This document shows positions 1-9,632 of a stretch of DNA of 64,000 bases, one piece after another. A model generated the notes under the pieces. It saw nothing but the letters and a program-made list of their open reading frames with translations. It searched no databases and had not been told where the DNA came from. The DNA is from Pseudomonas sp. UBA1879 (GTDB lineage Bacteria > Pseudomonadota > Gammaproteobacteria > Pseudomonadales > Pseudomonadaceae). Both the position numbers and the translations under genes were made by a program. The stretch covers positions 62,001 through 126,000 of the forward strand of contig NZ_DDHJ01000004.1 in the NCBI RefSeq assembly GCF_002338065.1, written 5' to 3'. The number at the start of each line of letters is the position of its first letter. The stretch's first letter is position 1.

Positions 1-2
1 GC

Positions 3-887
3 TGGCTGCACGCCGACCCTGCGCACGTTGAGGCCTATGCGCAGGCGCAGGTCGTGTGGGAAATGAGCGAGGCGCCTGCTGTCAGACTCGCCGTTGAAGA
101 AGCCGTTGCGCTGGAAACGTTGCTCAGCGCGATGGATGCGCCAGTGGCCGAGAAGCGTCGGTCGGTGCCGCGCTGGGGCGCAGCTTTGGCGATGGCGGCG
201 TGTCTGGTGATGATGGTCGGGGTCGGTCTGGGCTGGCAGCCGAAGCGCTGGGTCGATGACGTCGGCGCCGATTTCGTCTCCCCGCCGGGGGAGGTGAGGA
301 CGGTCACTTTGGCCGATCAATCGCAGGTGACCCTGGACGCCGACAGTGCCATCGCCGTGCATTTCAGCAAGGGCGAGCGTCATGTGCAGGTGCGGCGCGG
401 CGCGGCGTTTTTTCAGGTAACGCACACCGGTGAACCGTTCGTTGTCGAGGGCGGGCGCGGCGAAACGCGCGTACTCGGCACGCAATTCGAGGTGCGTTTG
501 CTGCCCGAAGGCGCGCAGGTCACGGTGTTGTCCGGGCGCGTGGGCGTGAAAGCCGGCGCCGACTTGCCGCAGCAGATACTCACGGCGGGGCAGCGTGTCC
601 GTTACGACGCGATCCGCACCACCGCCCTGCAAGCTGTCGACAGCGAGCATCAACTGGCTTGGCGTCAGGGCTGGCTCAATTACTACCGCACGCCGCTGGC
701 CGACGTGATCGACGACCTGAGCCGCTACTACCCCGGCCGCATCGTGGTGCTTAACGACGAGCTTGGGGCCAGAAAAGTCAGCGGCAGCTTCCCCAGCAAA
801 GACCCGGTGGCAGTCTTGGCGGCGTTGAAATCCGTGGTGGGTTTCGAGCAATACGAAGCGTTTGGACGGGTGATCGTGATTCGTTGA
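3..887 (+). CDS. FecR-family anti-sigma regulator (5' end outside window)
   Basis: Partial inner-membrane regulator of a FecI/FecR/FecA-type signalling system. The reading frame is open from base 3 and no start is seen, so the N-terminus lies upstream of the window. The visible product begins with the tail of the cytoplasmic DUF4880 region (residues W-L-x-A-D-P), then one membrane helix around base 180-240 (A-rich, L-V-M-M-V), then the periplasmic FecR domain (T-L-A-D-Q-S-x-V-x-L-D, and G-T-x-F-E-V). In this family the protein relays receptor occupancy to an ECF sigma factor, whose gene should lie just upstream. The next gene is a TonB receptor with the matching STN domain, 69 bp downstream, which supports the role. 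The substrate is not predictable. Confidence 0.88.
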   Translation, partial: WLHADPAHVEAYAQAQVVWEMSEAPAVRLAVEEAVALETLLSAMDAPVAEKRRSVPRWGAALAMAACLVMMVGVGLGWQPKRWVDDVGADFVSPPGEVRTVTLADQSQVTLDADSAIAVHFSKGERHVQVRRGAAFFQVTHTGEPFVVEGGRGETRVLGTQFEVRLLPEGAQVTVLSGRVGVKAGADLPQQILTAGQRVRYDAIRTTALQAVDSEHQLAWRQGWLNYYRTPLADVIDDLSRYYPGRIVVLNDELGARKVSGSFPSKDPVAVLAALKSVVGFEQYEAFGRVIVIR

Positions 888-956
888 GCAAGCCGGCTGC
901 CACGGCACTTGCGTTGAGTCATTGAAATCCGCGACGCGTGAATAAAGGGGACCTCA

Positions 957-3323
957 TTGAACGTCTGGCTCGGCCTATCCATCCTCACCGCCTGGACCTC
1001 ATCGGTTCAGGCGGCGGAGCCTGCCTATGACTTTTCCATTCCCGCCAAGCCTTTGCCTCAGGCCCTCAGCGAGTTCAGCCGTGTCACCGGCCAGACCGTC
1101 ATTTACCTGCAAGACTCGCCCTACGGCATCCAGGCTCCAGCGCTGAAAGGCACGTTCACCGCCGAGCAGGCGTTGCGGCAATTGCTCGATAAATCTGGCC
1201 TCAATTTCCGCCGCGCCACCGACAGCGCCTTTACCCTCGAGGCCGCGTCCTCTGCGGGGGCGATCACCTTGGGGCTGACGCAGATCGACTCGCGCCGCGA
1301 AGCCGCCGACCGCTATCTGCCGCCGCGCGCTACGTCAGTGATGCGCACGTCGACGCCTCAGCTGGAGATCCCTCAAGCCGTAAGCGTGGTGCCTGCACAG
1401 GTGTTGCGCGATCAAGCGCCGCGCAACCTCGACGATGCGTTGACCAACATCAGCGGCGTGACCCAGGGCAACACCCTCGGCAGCACACAGGACACCCTGA
1501 TGAAACGCGGCTTCGGCGACAACCGCGATGGCTCGATCATGCGCGATGGCATGCCAGTGGTGCAGGGCCGCAGCCTCAACGCCACCGCCGAACGGGTGGA
1601 AGTGCTCAAGGGTCCCGCGTCGCTGCTCTACGGCATTCAAGACCCCGGCGGGGTGATCAACGTGGTCAGCAAGCGTCCGGCGTTGCAGTCGCACAGCGAG
1701 CTGACGGCGCGGGGTTCGAGCTATGGCCCTGGCAAGCATGGCAGCGGCGGCGTGCTGGACAGTACGGGTGCTTTGGACGGGACGGATCTGGCCTATCGTC
1801 TGATTCTCGATCACGAATACGAAGATTACTGGCGCAATTTCGGGGTGCATCGCGAATCATTGGTCGCGCCGTCGCTGGCTTGGTATGGCGAGAGCACGCA
1901 AGTGCTGGCTGCCTATGAGCACCGCGAATTTCTTTCGCCGTTCGACCGAGGCACAGCCATCGATCCCGGCACTCGTCGTCCGCTGGACATCCCCTCCACG
2001 CGGCGTCTGGACGAACCTTTCAACAGCATGGAAGGGCGCTCGAACCTGTATCGCGTCGAGGTCGATCATTCATTCAATGACCGCTGGACGGGCCATTTGG
2101 GCTACAGCTACAACCGTGAAACCTACGACGCCAGCCAAGTGCGCGTCACGGCCGTGAATCCGGATAACGGCACGTTGACACGCTCGATGGACGGCACGAG
2201 CGACGCCCTTGGCACTGACCGGTTCACTACCCTGACCTTGAACGGCGACGTTGAGGTGGCCGGCATGCGCCACGACCTGTTGTTCGGCGCCGATGACGAG
2301 TACCGCAAGATTTATCGCGGCCAGCTGATTCGGCAAAAGAGCCGCACCACGTTCAGCTACGTGAATCCGGTTTACGGCCAGGAAGCCGAAGGCGTGCAAG
2401 TCAGCGTTCCTGACAGCCGCCAGCTGGACATGTTGCGCAGCGATTCACTGTTCGTTCAGGACTCGGTGCATCTGACCGATCAATGGATCGCCGTGGCAGG
2501 CGCGCGCTATCAGTGGTTCGATCAGCAGGCCGGGAAGGGCACGCCCTTCATCCGCAACACCGACCTTGACGGCCAGAAATGGGTGCCGCGCGCCGGGTTG
2601 GTGTACCGCTACAACGACGCGCTGTCGCTCTACGGCAGCTACACCGAGTCGTTCAAACCCAATGCCAGCATCGCTGCGCTGGCGGGCGGCATGGTGTTGG
2701 ATTCGACAACGCTGCCTGAGCAATCCAAGGCTTGGGAGCTGGGCGCAAAATGGGACGTGGACGAGCGCATCAGCGGCACGCTGGCGGTGTTCGATATCCG
2801 CAAGCGCAACGTGCTGGTGGCCAATTTTGACTCGCTGACCGCGAACACGGTTTACACCACAGCGGGACAAGTGCGCTCGCGGGGCATCGAGCTGGATTTG
2901 AGCGGGCAGTTGTCGGAGCGCTGGAGCGTGATCGGGGGCTATGCCTTCACTGACGCGCGGGTGGTGGAAGATCCGACCTTGGAAGGCAATCGGCTGCAGA
3001 ACGTGCCGAGACACAGCGGTTCAATGTCGGCGGTGTACGACCTTGGCAGCGTGCTTGGCGCAGACCGCCTGCGAGTGGGAGCGGGCGCCCATTACGTCGG
3101 TGCGCGCGCAGGCAACCCCGATAATGATTTCGACCTTCCCGGCTACACCGTCGCCGATGCCTTCGCGACGTATGAAACGAAACTGGATGGGCAAATGCTC
3201 AAGTTTCAACTCAACGTAAAGAACCTGTTCGACCGCACCTACTACAGCTCGGCCGTCAGCCGGTATTTCGTGTCGCTGGGAGATTCACGGCAGGTGGTGT
3301 TGGCGACGACCCTGGCGTTTTGA
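957..3323 (+). CDS. TonB-dependent siderophore receptor with STN signalling domain
   Basis: Outer-membrane receptor of about 788 aa for a ferric siderophore. A TTG start is used, preceded by AAGGGGA five bases upstream. Residues 1-20 form a signal peptide ending A-Q-A-A. Residues 24-95 are the STN domain (F-S-I-P-A-K-P-L-P-Q-A-L), which contacts FecR. A plug domain follows (P-Q-A-V-S-V-V, then R-V-E-V-L-K-G-P-A-S-L-L-Y-G), and then the beta-barrel, ending in the terminal aromatic signature A-T-T-L-A-F. The architecture resembles FpvA, FoxA and FiuA-type transducers. With the preceding FecR gene it forms a cell-surface-signalling pair, so expression is probably induced by its own substrate under Fur control. 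The siderophore itself cannot be assigned from sequence. Confidence 0.92.
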   Translation: MNVWLGLSILTAWTSSVQAAEPAYDFSIPAKPLPQALSEFSRVTGQTVIYLQDSPYGIQAPALKGTFTAEQALRQLLDKSGLNFRRATDSAFTLEAASSAGAITLGLTQIDSRREAADRYLPPRATSVMRTSTPQLEIPQAVSVVPAQVLRDQAPRNLDDALTNISGVTQGNTLGSTQDTLMKRGFGDNRDGSIMRDGMPVVQGRSLNATAERVEVLKGPASLLYGIQDPGGVINVVSKRPALQSHSELTARGSSYGPGKHGSGGVLDSTGALDGTDLAYRLILDHEYEDYWRNFGVHRESLVAPSLAWYGESTQVLAAYEHREFLSPFDRGTAIDPGTRRPLDIPSTRRLDEPFNSMEGRSNLYRVEVDHSFNDRWTGHLGYSYNRETYDASQVRVTAVNPDNGTLTRSMDGTSDALGTDRFTTLTLNGDVEVAGMRHDLLFGADDEYRKIYRGQLIRQKSRTTFSYVNPVYGQEAEGVQVSVPDSRQLDMLRSDSLFVQDSVHLTDQWIAVAGARYQWFDQQAGKGTPFIRNTDLDGQKWVPRAGLVYRYNDALSLYGSYTESFKPNASIAALAGGMVLDSTTLPEQSKAWELGAKWDVDERISGTLAVFDIRKRNVLVANFDSLTANTVYTTAGQVRSRGIELDLSGQLSERWSVIGGYAFTDARVVEDPTLEGNRLQNVPRHSGSMSAVYDLGSVLGADRLRVGAGAHYVGARAGNPDNDFDLPGYTVADAFATYETKLDGQMLKFQLNVKNLFDRTYYSSAVSRYFVSLGDSRQVVLATTLAF

Positions 3324-3383
3324 GGTTCAAGGTCCGGTCACTTCGTTCCTGTGGGAGTGTGTCAGCTGTCGATGTAGGGGCTT

Positions 3384-4256
3384 TCACTGAAACGCCAACC
3401 GATACTCCCCCGGCGTGGCCCCCATGGCCTGTCTGAATCGGTTGCTGAAATGACTGGCGCTGGCAAAACCGCAATCCAGCGCAATATCGCCGAAGGCCAG
3501 GCGTGTCGTGCGCAGCAGGTGCCGGGCGCGGTTCATGCGCCGGGCCAGCAGGTATTGATGAGGCGGCAGGCCGAAGCTTTCGCGGAACATGCGGGCGAAA
3601 TGGTACTCCGACAACGCACACATCCCGGCCAGTTGCCCCAGACTCAAAGGCTCGGCGAGGTTCAGTTCGATGAACTCTACCAACCGCCGACGCACATGGG
3701 GCGCGAGGCCTCCTTTCAGGCGCAAACCGTCGCGCAGCCCCACCTGATTCAACATCATGTGATCGAGCAGTTCGTGGGCGAGGGTGCTGGTCTGCAGGCG
3801 CTCGCCCGGTTCGTGCCAGTTCAGGCGAATCAGCCGATGAAAACGCTGAGCCTGCAGCGGGTCGTCGATGAAGGTGTTTTCCTGCAGCATCATTTGCCGA
3901 GGCTCGCGGTCCAGCAGCGTGACGCAGTTGAGCGCGAACTGTTCGGGGCTGATGTAGAGATGCGCCAGTCGGATGTCGCCGTTGACCACCCACGACGACT
4001 GATGCCCGGCGGGCAGGACGCAAAGCTTGTCGGGCGCGCCTTTCTGGTCCGGGCGATCCCGGCGATAGGTGCCCGTGCCGCCACCGACGTAGCACGACAA
4101 CGTGTGATGACTCGGCCCGTGGTAGTCCTGCGCGTCATGCCGGTTGTTCCACAAGGCTGCCACGACGCCGTCACCCAGGGATGCGCTCTGTTCCAGCTGC
4201 GCATGGGGCGAGCGGTTGAGCGATTGAAACACCTGGATTTGATCGAGTGATGACAT
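3384..4256 (-). CDS. AraC-family transcriptional regulator
   Basis: About 290 aa. The N-terminal half is a cupin-like sensor region (P-S-H-H-T-L-S-C-Y-V-G-G-G), and the C-terminal third holds two helix-turn-helix motifs of the AraC/XylS type (L-S-L-G-Q-L-A-G-M-C-A-L-S-E-Y-H-F and F-G-D-I-A-L-D-C-G-F-A-S-A-S-H-F), ending P-G-E-Y-R. I chose the ATG at 4256 because the longer in-frame extension upstream has no domain content. It faces away from the EamA transporter gene at 4466 across a 209 bp gap and could regulate it; this is inference from position. The effector is unknown. Confidence 0.88.
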   Translation of the reverse strand: MSSLDQIQVFQSLNRSPHAQLEQSASLGDGVVAALWNNRHDAQDYHGPSHHTLSCYVGGGTGTYRRDRPDQKGAPDKLCVLPAGHQSSWVVNGDIRLAHLYISPEQFALNCVTLLDREPRQMMLQENTFIDDPLQAQRFHRLIRLNWHEPGERLQTSTLAHELLDHMMLNQVGLRDGLRLKGGLAPHVRRRLVEFIELNLAEPLSLGQLAGMCALSEYHFARMFRESFGLPPHQYLLARRMNRARHLLRTTRLAFGDIALDCGFASASHFSNRFRQAMGATPGEYRLAFQ

Positions 4257-4465
4257 GTGGGCGCTCGTGGAACAGGGCTGAACAATGACCTTTGGGGTAG
4301 CACCCCCTCTGAGGGAGTGAGCATCGACTGCGGTATTGCGTGAAGCGAGACGTATCGTACTCCGCCGTTGCGTTGCTGCCATCGGGCCGCCGATCAAATG
4401 CGCAAGATTACGCAAATGGTCGCCTTCACACGCGCACAGACTGAGGCTTCACTGAGGAGCCCGTC

Positions 4466-5365
4466 ATGAACATCTCGCTGTATCTGCTGACCGTTTTGAT
4501 CTGGGGCACGACCTGGATCGCCCTGAAACTGCAACTGGGCGAAGTGGCGATTCCGGTGTCGATCGTCTACCGCTTTGGCCTGGCGGCGCTGATTCTGTTC
4601 GCCATGCTGCTGGTCAGTGGCAAGCTGCAAAAGGTGAATCGGCGTGGGCAGTGGATCTGCCTGGCCCAGGGAGTATGCCTGTTCTGCGTCAACTTCATGT
4701 GCTTCTACACCGCCAGTCGCTGGGTGCCGACCGGGTTAGTGGCCGTGGTGTTTTCCACGGCAACCCTATGGAACGCGCTGAATGCCCGGGTGTTCTTCAA
4801 ACAGAAAATTGCTCGCAACGTGTTGATCGGAGGGGCGTTGGGATTGGTGGGGCTGGGCTGCCTGTTCTGGCCCGAACTGTCCGGGCACAGCGCCAGCCGT
4901 GAAACCCTCATCGGTCTGGGCCTGGCCCTGCTCGGCACGCTGTGCTTCTCGGCGGGCAACATGCTGTCGAGCCTGCAACAGAAAGCCGGGTTACGCCCGC
5001 TGACCACTAACGCCTACGGGATGTTGTATGGCGCCGCGATGCTCTGCGTGTACTGCCTGATCAGCGGTACTCCGTTCGCTTTCGAATGGAATGCGCGCTA
5101 CGTTGGCTCGCTGCTGTATCTAGTGATTCCGGGTTCAGTGATCGGCTTCACCGCCTACCTGACGCTGGTCGGCCGCATGGGGCCTGAGCGCGCGGCGTAT
5201 TGCACCGTGCTGTTCCCGGTGGTGGCGCTGAATGTTTCGGCGTTCGCCGAGGGTTACCAATGGACCCTGCCCGCGTTGATGGGGCTGGTGCTGGTGATGA
5301 TGGGGAATGTGCTGGTGTTCAGGAAGCCGAAAGCCGTGGTGCCGGTCGAGGCAAAATTGGCGTGA
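4466..5365 (+). CDS. EamA/DMT-family transporter
   Basis: 299-aa inner-membrane protein of the drug/metabolite transporter superfamily, with about ten hydrophobic segments in the usual two-repeat EamA arrangement (first helix I-S-L-Y-L-L-T-V-L-I-W-G-T-T-W, a typical EamA opening). The start is preceded by GAGGAG at good spacing. It is probably an exporter of amino acids or other small metabolites; the substrate is not visible in the sequence. It is divergent from the AraC-type regulator gene, a frequent arrangement for DMT exporters and their regulators. Confidence 0.9.
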   Translation: MNISLYLLTVLIWGTTWIALKLQLGEVAIPVSIVYRFGLAALILFAMLLVSGKLQKVNRRGQWICLAQGVCLFCVNFMCFYTASRWVPTGLVAVVFSTATLWNALNARVFFKQKIARNVLIGGALGLVGLGCLFWPELSGHSASRETLIGLGLALLGTLCFSAGNMLSSLQQKAGLRPLTTNAYGMLYGAAMLCVYCLISGTPFAFEWNARYVGSLLYLVIPGSVIGFTAYLTLVGRMGPERAAYCTVLFPVVALNVSAFAEGYQWTLPALMGLVLVMMGNVLVFRKPKAVVPVEAKLA

Positions 5366-5428
5366 TGAGGTCGCTGGGCTGGTTGAGTGGTGATCATGCT
5401 CACGCTCTGAGTGGGCATGTTCACAGAA

Positions 5429-5560
5429 GCATCGCGAGCAAGCTCACTCCTACAGGATGGCGCTGTTCATAGAGCGCGCAAGCTCACTCCTACAGGATGG
5501 CGCTGCTCATAGAACGCGCACTCAACACATACCTGTAGGAGTGAGCTTGCTCGCGATTGG
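5429..5560. repeat. REP palindrome cluster
   Basis: Contains the Pseudomonas REP core in both orientations (GCAAGCTCACTCCTACAGG, and its complement near 5532-5555). The left half is a 40 bp direct duplication (GCAAGCTC begins at 5438 and again at 5478). It fills the gap between two convergent genes. Confidence 0.85.
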
Positions 5561-5582
5561 ATCTTCCAGGCGGTGACGTTGA

Positions 5583-6557
5583 TCAGCCTTTCCACACCTG
5601 CTGATTCACCAGATCCTGCGGTTTCTCGCCCAGCAACGCGGCACGCAGGTTGTGGTATGCCCGATCCGCCATGGCCTGTCGGGTTTCGTGGGTGGCAGAG
5701 CCGATGTGTGGCAGGGTCACGGCATTGCTGAGCTGGAACAGCGGGGATTCGGCCAGCGGCTCTTTCTCATAAACGTCCAGACCCGCGCCGCGAATGGTGC
5801 CGTTCTGCAGCGCTTCGATCAGCGCGGCCTCGTCGACGATCGGGCCACGGGCGATGTTGACCAGAATCGCGCTCTTCTTCATCAGGCCCAGCTCGCGGGT
5901 GCTGATCAGGTGTTGGGTCTTTTCGCTCAACGGCACGACCAGGCACACGAAATCCGACTCGGCCAGCAGTTGGTCCAGCGTGCGGAATTGCGCGCCCAGT
6001 TCCTGCTCGACTTCGGTTTTGCGCGAGTTGCCGCTGTACAAAATCGGCATGTTGAAGCCCAGACGACCTCGACGCGCAACGGCCGCACCGATGTTGCCCA
6101 TGCCGACAATGCCCAGCGTCTTGCCGTGAACGTCCGTGCCGAACTGCGGTGCTTCGATGCTGCGGGTCCACTTGCCGGCTTTGGTGTAGGCGTCCAGTTC
6201 GGCGACGCGGCGAGCGCTGCTCATGATCAACGAAAAACCAAGGTCTGCGGTGCTTTCGGTCAGTACGTCCGGGGTGTTGGTCAGCATGATGCCGCGCTCG
6301 GTGAGGTAGCTGACGTCGTAGTTGTCGTAACCGACCGAGATACTCGACACCACTTCCAGCTGTTTCGCGCTTTCCAGCTGTTCGCGGCCCAACTTGCGAC
6401 CTGCGCCGATCATGCCGTGACTGTGGGGGAGGGCTTCGTTGAACTGCTCGTTCAGATCACCCTTTTTCGGGTCCGGGATGATCACGTTGAAGTCTTGCTG
6501 CAAACGCTCAGCCATTTCCGGGGAAACGCGGCTGAAGGCAAGGACAGTCTTTTTCAT
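5583..6557 (-). CDS. D-2-hydroxyacid dehydrogenase (glyoxylate/2-ketogluconate reductase type)
   Basis: 324-aa cytoplasmic NAD(P)H-dependent oxidoreductase. The Rossmann motif G-I-V-G-M-G-N-I-G sits near residues 149-157. The family catalytic triad is present: Arg in N-I-A-R-G, Glu in Y-E-K-E-P, and His in L-P-H-I-G-S-A-T. Length and motifs fit the GhrB/TkrA branch, which reduces glyoxylate, hydroxypyruvate or 2-ketogluconate. No 2-ketogluconate genes are adjacent, so the substrate is left open. Transcribed on the same strand as the upstream LysR gene but 144 bp from it, so co-transcription is uncertain. Confidence 0.92.
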   Translation of the reverse strand: MKKTVLAFSRVSPEMAERLQQDFNVIIPDPKKGDLNEQFNEALPHSHGMIGAGRKLGREQLESAKQLEVVSSISVGYDNYDVSYLTERGIMLTNTPDVLTESTADLGFSLIMSSARRVAELDAYTKAGKWTRSIEAPQFGTDVHGKTLGIVGMGNIGAAVARRGRLGFNMPILYSGNSRKTEVEQELGAQFRTLDQLLAESDFVCLVVPLSEKTQHLISTRELGLMKKSAILVNIARGPIVDEAALIEALQNGTIRGAGLDVYEKEPLAESPLFQLSNAVTLPHIGSATHETRQAMADRAYHNLRAALLGEKPQDLVNQQVWKG

Positions 6558-6701
6558 CGGATAGCTACTCTCGGGCAGTTCAGAGGGGAAGTGCGTAGCA
6601 CGCTAACATTCTTGTTGGTGGATGTGCAGGGGGGACTGAACGCGCACCGTGGGAGCCGGCTCCCACCCGTATGAAGCTCGCAGGCTCGCGCTCTTTTGGC
6701 C

Positions 6702-7649
6702 TTACCCCACCTGCGGCAACACGTGAGTCTGCAAATCCGCTTCGTGGGCAGCCATGATTTCCGGCAGCGAGCCGCGCAGGTATTCGACCCAGGTCTTGAT
6801 CTTGGCATCCAGATACTGACGCGACGGGTAGATGGCGTACAGGTTCAGCTCCTGGGAGCGGTACTGCGGCAGCACACGCACCAGCGAACCGTTGCGCAAG
6901 CCTTCGATGGCCGAGTAAATCGGCAAAATCCCGATGCCCATGCCGCTGCTGATCGCCGCTTTCATCGCGTCGGCCGAGTTCACCAGAAACGGCGAACTGG
7001 GAATGGTCACCGTTTCCTGACCTTCGGGCCCGTCGAACGCCCATTTTTCCAGCGGAAACACCGGGCTGACCAGTCGCAGGCACGCATGATTCAGCAAGTC
7101 GGCGGGCTTGTAGGCCATGCCGAACGCCTTGATGTACGCGGGCGAGGCACAGACGATGCTGTACGTAATGCCCAGCCGCTGAGAGACGAAGCCTGAGTCC
7201 GGCAACTCGCTGGCCAGCACGATGGAGACGTCGTAGCCCTCTTCGAGCAGGTCAGGGACGCGGTTGGTCATGGTCAGGTCGAAGGACACATCGGGATGAT
7301 TGCGCCGATAACGGGCGATCGCGTCGATCACGTAGTGCTGACCGACGCCCGTCATCGAATGCACCTTCAATTGCCCGGCCGGACGCGCATGGGCATCGCT
7401 GGCTTCGGCTTCGGCTTCTTCGACATACGTCAAAATCTGCTCGCAGCGCAGCAGGTACCGCTTGCCGGCTTCAGTCAGGGCGATGCGACGGGTCGTTCGG
7501 TTGAGGAGTCGGGTTTGCAGGTGGGCTTCAAGATTGGAGACGGCGCGCGAGACGTTGGCGGTGGTGGTGTCCAGCTGGGCGGCGGCAGCGGTGAAGCTGC
7601 CAGCCTGCGCCACGCAACTGAAGGCGCGCATGTTTTGCAGAGTGTCCAT
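6702..7649 (-). CDS. LysR-family regulator, probable AaeR-like controller of the divergent efflux operon
   Basis: 315 aa. The N-terminal winged helix-turn-helix lies at about residues 3-62 (M-R-A-F-x-x-V-A-Q-A-G-S-F-T-A-A-A, then S-R-A-V-S-N-L-E). The C-terminal effector domain is of the periplasmic-binding-protein type. It is divergent from an operon with the AaeXAB layout, whose E. coli counterpart is controlled by the LysR protein AaeR and aromatic carboxylic acids. The roughly 180 bp shared intergenic region has a perfect 7+7 inverted repeat at 7679-7704, a possible operator. The assignment to that operon rests on position, not on recognised ligand residues. Confidence 0.9.
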   Translation of the reverse strand: MDTLQNMRAFSCVAQAGSFTAAAAQLDTTTANVSRAVSNLEAHLQTRLLNRTTRRIALTEAGKRYLLRCEQILTYVEEAEAEASDAHARPAGQLKVHSMTGVGQHYVIDAIARYRRNHPDVSFDLTMTNRVPDLLEEGYDVSIVLASELPDSGFVSQRLGITYSIVCASPAYIKAFGMAYKPADLLNHACLRLVSPVFPLEKWAFDGPEGQETVTIPSSPFLVNSADAMKAAISSGMGIGILPIYSAIEGLRNGSLVRVLPQYRSQELNLYAIYPSRQYLDAKIKTWVEYLRGSLPEIMAAHEADLQTHVLPQVG

Positions 7650-7678
7650 TGGCCGTTCTCTGGTGAGATGGCAAATTG

Positions 7679-7704
7679 TGACATGAAGTTACTGATCCAT
7701 GTCA
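7679..7704. promoter_or_regulatory. Inverted repeat, candidate LysR operator
   Basis: TGACATG at 7679-7685 is mirrored by CATGTCA at 7698-7704 with a 12 bp spacer, between the divergent LysR gene and the efflux operon. The position fits a LysR-type binding site, but the spacing is not the textbook T-N11-A. Confidence 0.4.
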
Positions 7705-7830
7705 GCCATACCAAAGGATTATCCTCCGTTCTGTAATAAAGATTCACAAAACGCCCGGCTTATCGCTCTAGCAGGCGCCACCTAGAATCGCGGCTCGATT
7801 CACTTGCTCCTCATTCGGGAAATTGCAGCT

Positions 7831-9342
7831 GTGCCGCGTCGCATCGTCAGGGGGCTGAAACCCCTTAGTGTCTGGGCTTTTACGTTACTCATCAGCGGCT
7901 GCATCGGAACCGGCGGAATCGCGCCTCAAGGAACGTCGGTGTCACCTGACGCATTGGCCACCGACGACGCCATCAAGGCTGCGGCCAAAGATGCCCATTG
8001 GCCGGACGGTCAATGGTGGCGCGCCTATGGCGACGACCAACTCAACCACTGGATCGAACTCGCCGTCCTCGGCAGCCCGAGCCTGGCGATGGCGGCGGCC
8101 CGTGTGCGTCAGGCCAAGGCCATGGCAGGCATTGCCGAGTCGGCGGAGTCCTTGCACGTCAATGGCGACAGCTCGCTGAAACGCCATAACTGGCCGACGG
8201 ATCCGTTCTACGGGCCCGGCGATCTCTCGAACACCAGCACCTGGGACAACAACGCTTCACTGGGCCTAGGCTACTCCCTCGATCTCTGGGGTCGGGAAAG
8301 CAATCACAGCGAGCAGGCGCTGGACCTGGCGCACATGAGCGCCGCCGAGGAGCGTCAGGCACAGTTGGAGTTGCAGGACAACATCGTCCGCGCCTATATC
8401 CAGCTGTCGCTCAATTACGCCCAGCGCGACATCGCCGAAGCGACCCTCGCTCAGCAGCAACAGATTCTCGACCTGGCGCAACGTCGTCTGAAAGGCGGCA
8501 TCGGCACGCGCTTCGAAGTCAGTCAGGCCGAAACGCCACTGCCTGAAAGCCATCGCCAGATCGATGCGTTGGATGAAGCCATCGCCCTCAGCCGAAATCA
8601 GATTGCGGCGCTGGCGGGCAAAGGGCCGGGGGATGGCGCGAGCCTGCAACGCCCGACGCTGTCACTCAAGACCTCGCTGACCTTGCCGTCTGCGTTGCCT
8701 GCGCAACTGCTTGGCCAACGTCCTGACGTGGTAGCCAGTCGTTGGCGGGTGGCGGCGCAGGCCCGTGGCATCGATGTCGCCCACGCCGGGTTTTACCCCA
8801 ACGTCGATCTGATGGGCAGCCTGGGTTACATGGCCACCGGCGGCGGCATGCTTGAATTTTTGGCTGGCAAGAAATTCAACTACAGCGTCGGCCCGGCGAT
8901 CAGTCTGCCGATTTTCGACGGCGGTCGTTTGCGCTCGGAACTGGGCGTGGCGTCGGCGGGGTATGACACGGCGGTGGCGCAGTACAACCAGACCTTGGTG
9001 AACGCGCTCAAGAGCATTTCCGATCAGTTGATCCGGCGCGATTCGATGAACAAGCAGCAGGCGTTCGCCGATCAATCCGTGGCGGCGGCGCAGAAAACCT
9101 ATGACATCGCGATGGTGGCGTACCAACGCGGCCTTACCGATTACCTGAACGTGCTCAACGCGCAGACGCTTTTGTTCCATCAGGAGCACGTGCAGCAGCA
9201 GATTCAGGCCGCGCGTTTGACCGTGCACGCGGAATTGGTCGTGGCGCTGGGGGGTGGATTGATGGCTGGCAGTGATTCGCCAGCAGCCGACAAGACCATG
9301 GCGCCCAAGACCCCGGCGTTGCTGACGGTGTTTGATAAATGA
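7831..9342 (+). CDS. NodT-family outer-membrane efflux lipoprotein
   Basis: Outer-membrane channel of the TolC/OprM type, about 503 aa from a GTG start at 7831 (GGGA about ten bases upstream). An upstream in-frame TTG at 7804 is possible but less convincing. A lipoprotein signal ends at L-I-S-G-C with Cys24, so it is likely lipidated like OprM. The two OEP repeats carry the family markers L-G-Y-S-L-D-L-W-G near the middle, G-Q-R-P-D-V (Q-R-P-D-V-V-A-S-R), and P-I-F-D-G-G-R-L. It heads an operon-like set with a FUSC pump, a DUF1656 protein and a HlyD adaptor, so it probably serves as the exit channel for that pump. A 290 bp REP-containing gap separates it from the next gene. Confidence 0.9.
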   Translation: MPRRIVRGLKPLSVWAFTLLISGCIGTGGIAPQGTSVSPDALATDDAIKAAAKDAHWPDGQWWRAYGDDQLNHWIELAVLGSPSLAMAAARVRQAKAMAGIAESAESLHVNGDSSLKRHNWPTDPFYGPGDLSNTSTWDNNASLGLGYSLDLWGRESNHSEQALDLAHMSAAEERQAQLELQDNIVRAYIQLSLNYAQRDIAEATLAQQQQILDLAQRRLKGGIGTRFEVSQAETPLPESHRQIDALDEAIALSRNQIAALAGKGPGDGASLQRPTLSLKTSLTLPSALPAQLLGQRPDVVASRWRVAAQARGIDVAHAGFYPNVDLMGSLGYMATGGGMLEFLAGKKFNYSVGPAISLPIFDGGRLRSELGVASAGYDTAVAQYNQTLVNALKSISDQLIRRDSMNKQQAFADQSVAAAQKTYDIAMVAYQRGLTDYLNVLNAQTLLFHQEHVQQQIQAARLTVHAELVVALGGGLMAGSDSPAADKTMAPKTPALLTVFDK

Positions 9343-9353
9343 ACGCAGCAACC

Positions 9354-9489
9354 TGTAGGAGCGTGGCTCGTCCCGCGATCGACGGGGAACCCGTCGCAAA
9401 ATCTGCCGGTGGCCATCTTTCTGACACACCGCAGTTATCGGATCTGCTGCCGGTTCCCGGCAGGTCGCGGGACAAGCCACGCTCCTACA
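9354..9489. repeat. REP-type inverted repeat
   Basis: Left arm around 9354-9380 (GTAGGAGCGTGGCTCGTCCC) and right arm around 9463-9489 (GGGACAAGCCACGCTCCTAC) are nearly perfect inverted copies, forming a long hairpin-capable element between the efflux channel and pump genes. Confidence 0.85.
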
Positions 9490-9533
9490 AAGAGGTAGGA
9501 GGCCGATGGAAATGTTGCGCTTGACACGGCCTC

Positions 9534-9600
9534 TTCGCGGGCAAGCGCGCTCCTACGTTGGAATGCGGTCGCCTGTAGGAGTGAGCTTGCTGGCGATAGC
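9534..9600. repeat. REP-type inverted repeat
   Basis: CGCGGGCAAGCGCGCTCCTA faces CTGTAGGAGTGAGCTTGCTGG: two REP half-sites of slightly different subtype in inverted orientation, just upstream of the FUSC gene. Confidence 0.75.
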
Positions 9601-9632
9601 CACCTTGCGGTTAATCCAGGTATTGCACTGAC

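Noticed and set aside
5429..5560. Repeats between the EamA and dehydrogenase genes considered as a CRISPR or insertion-sequence end
   Set aside because: Only two imperfect 40 bp copies with REP cores; no regular spacers and no transposase.
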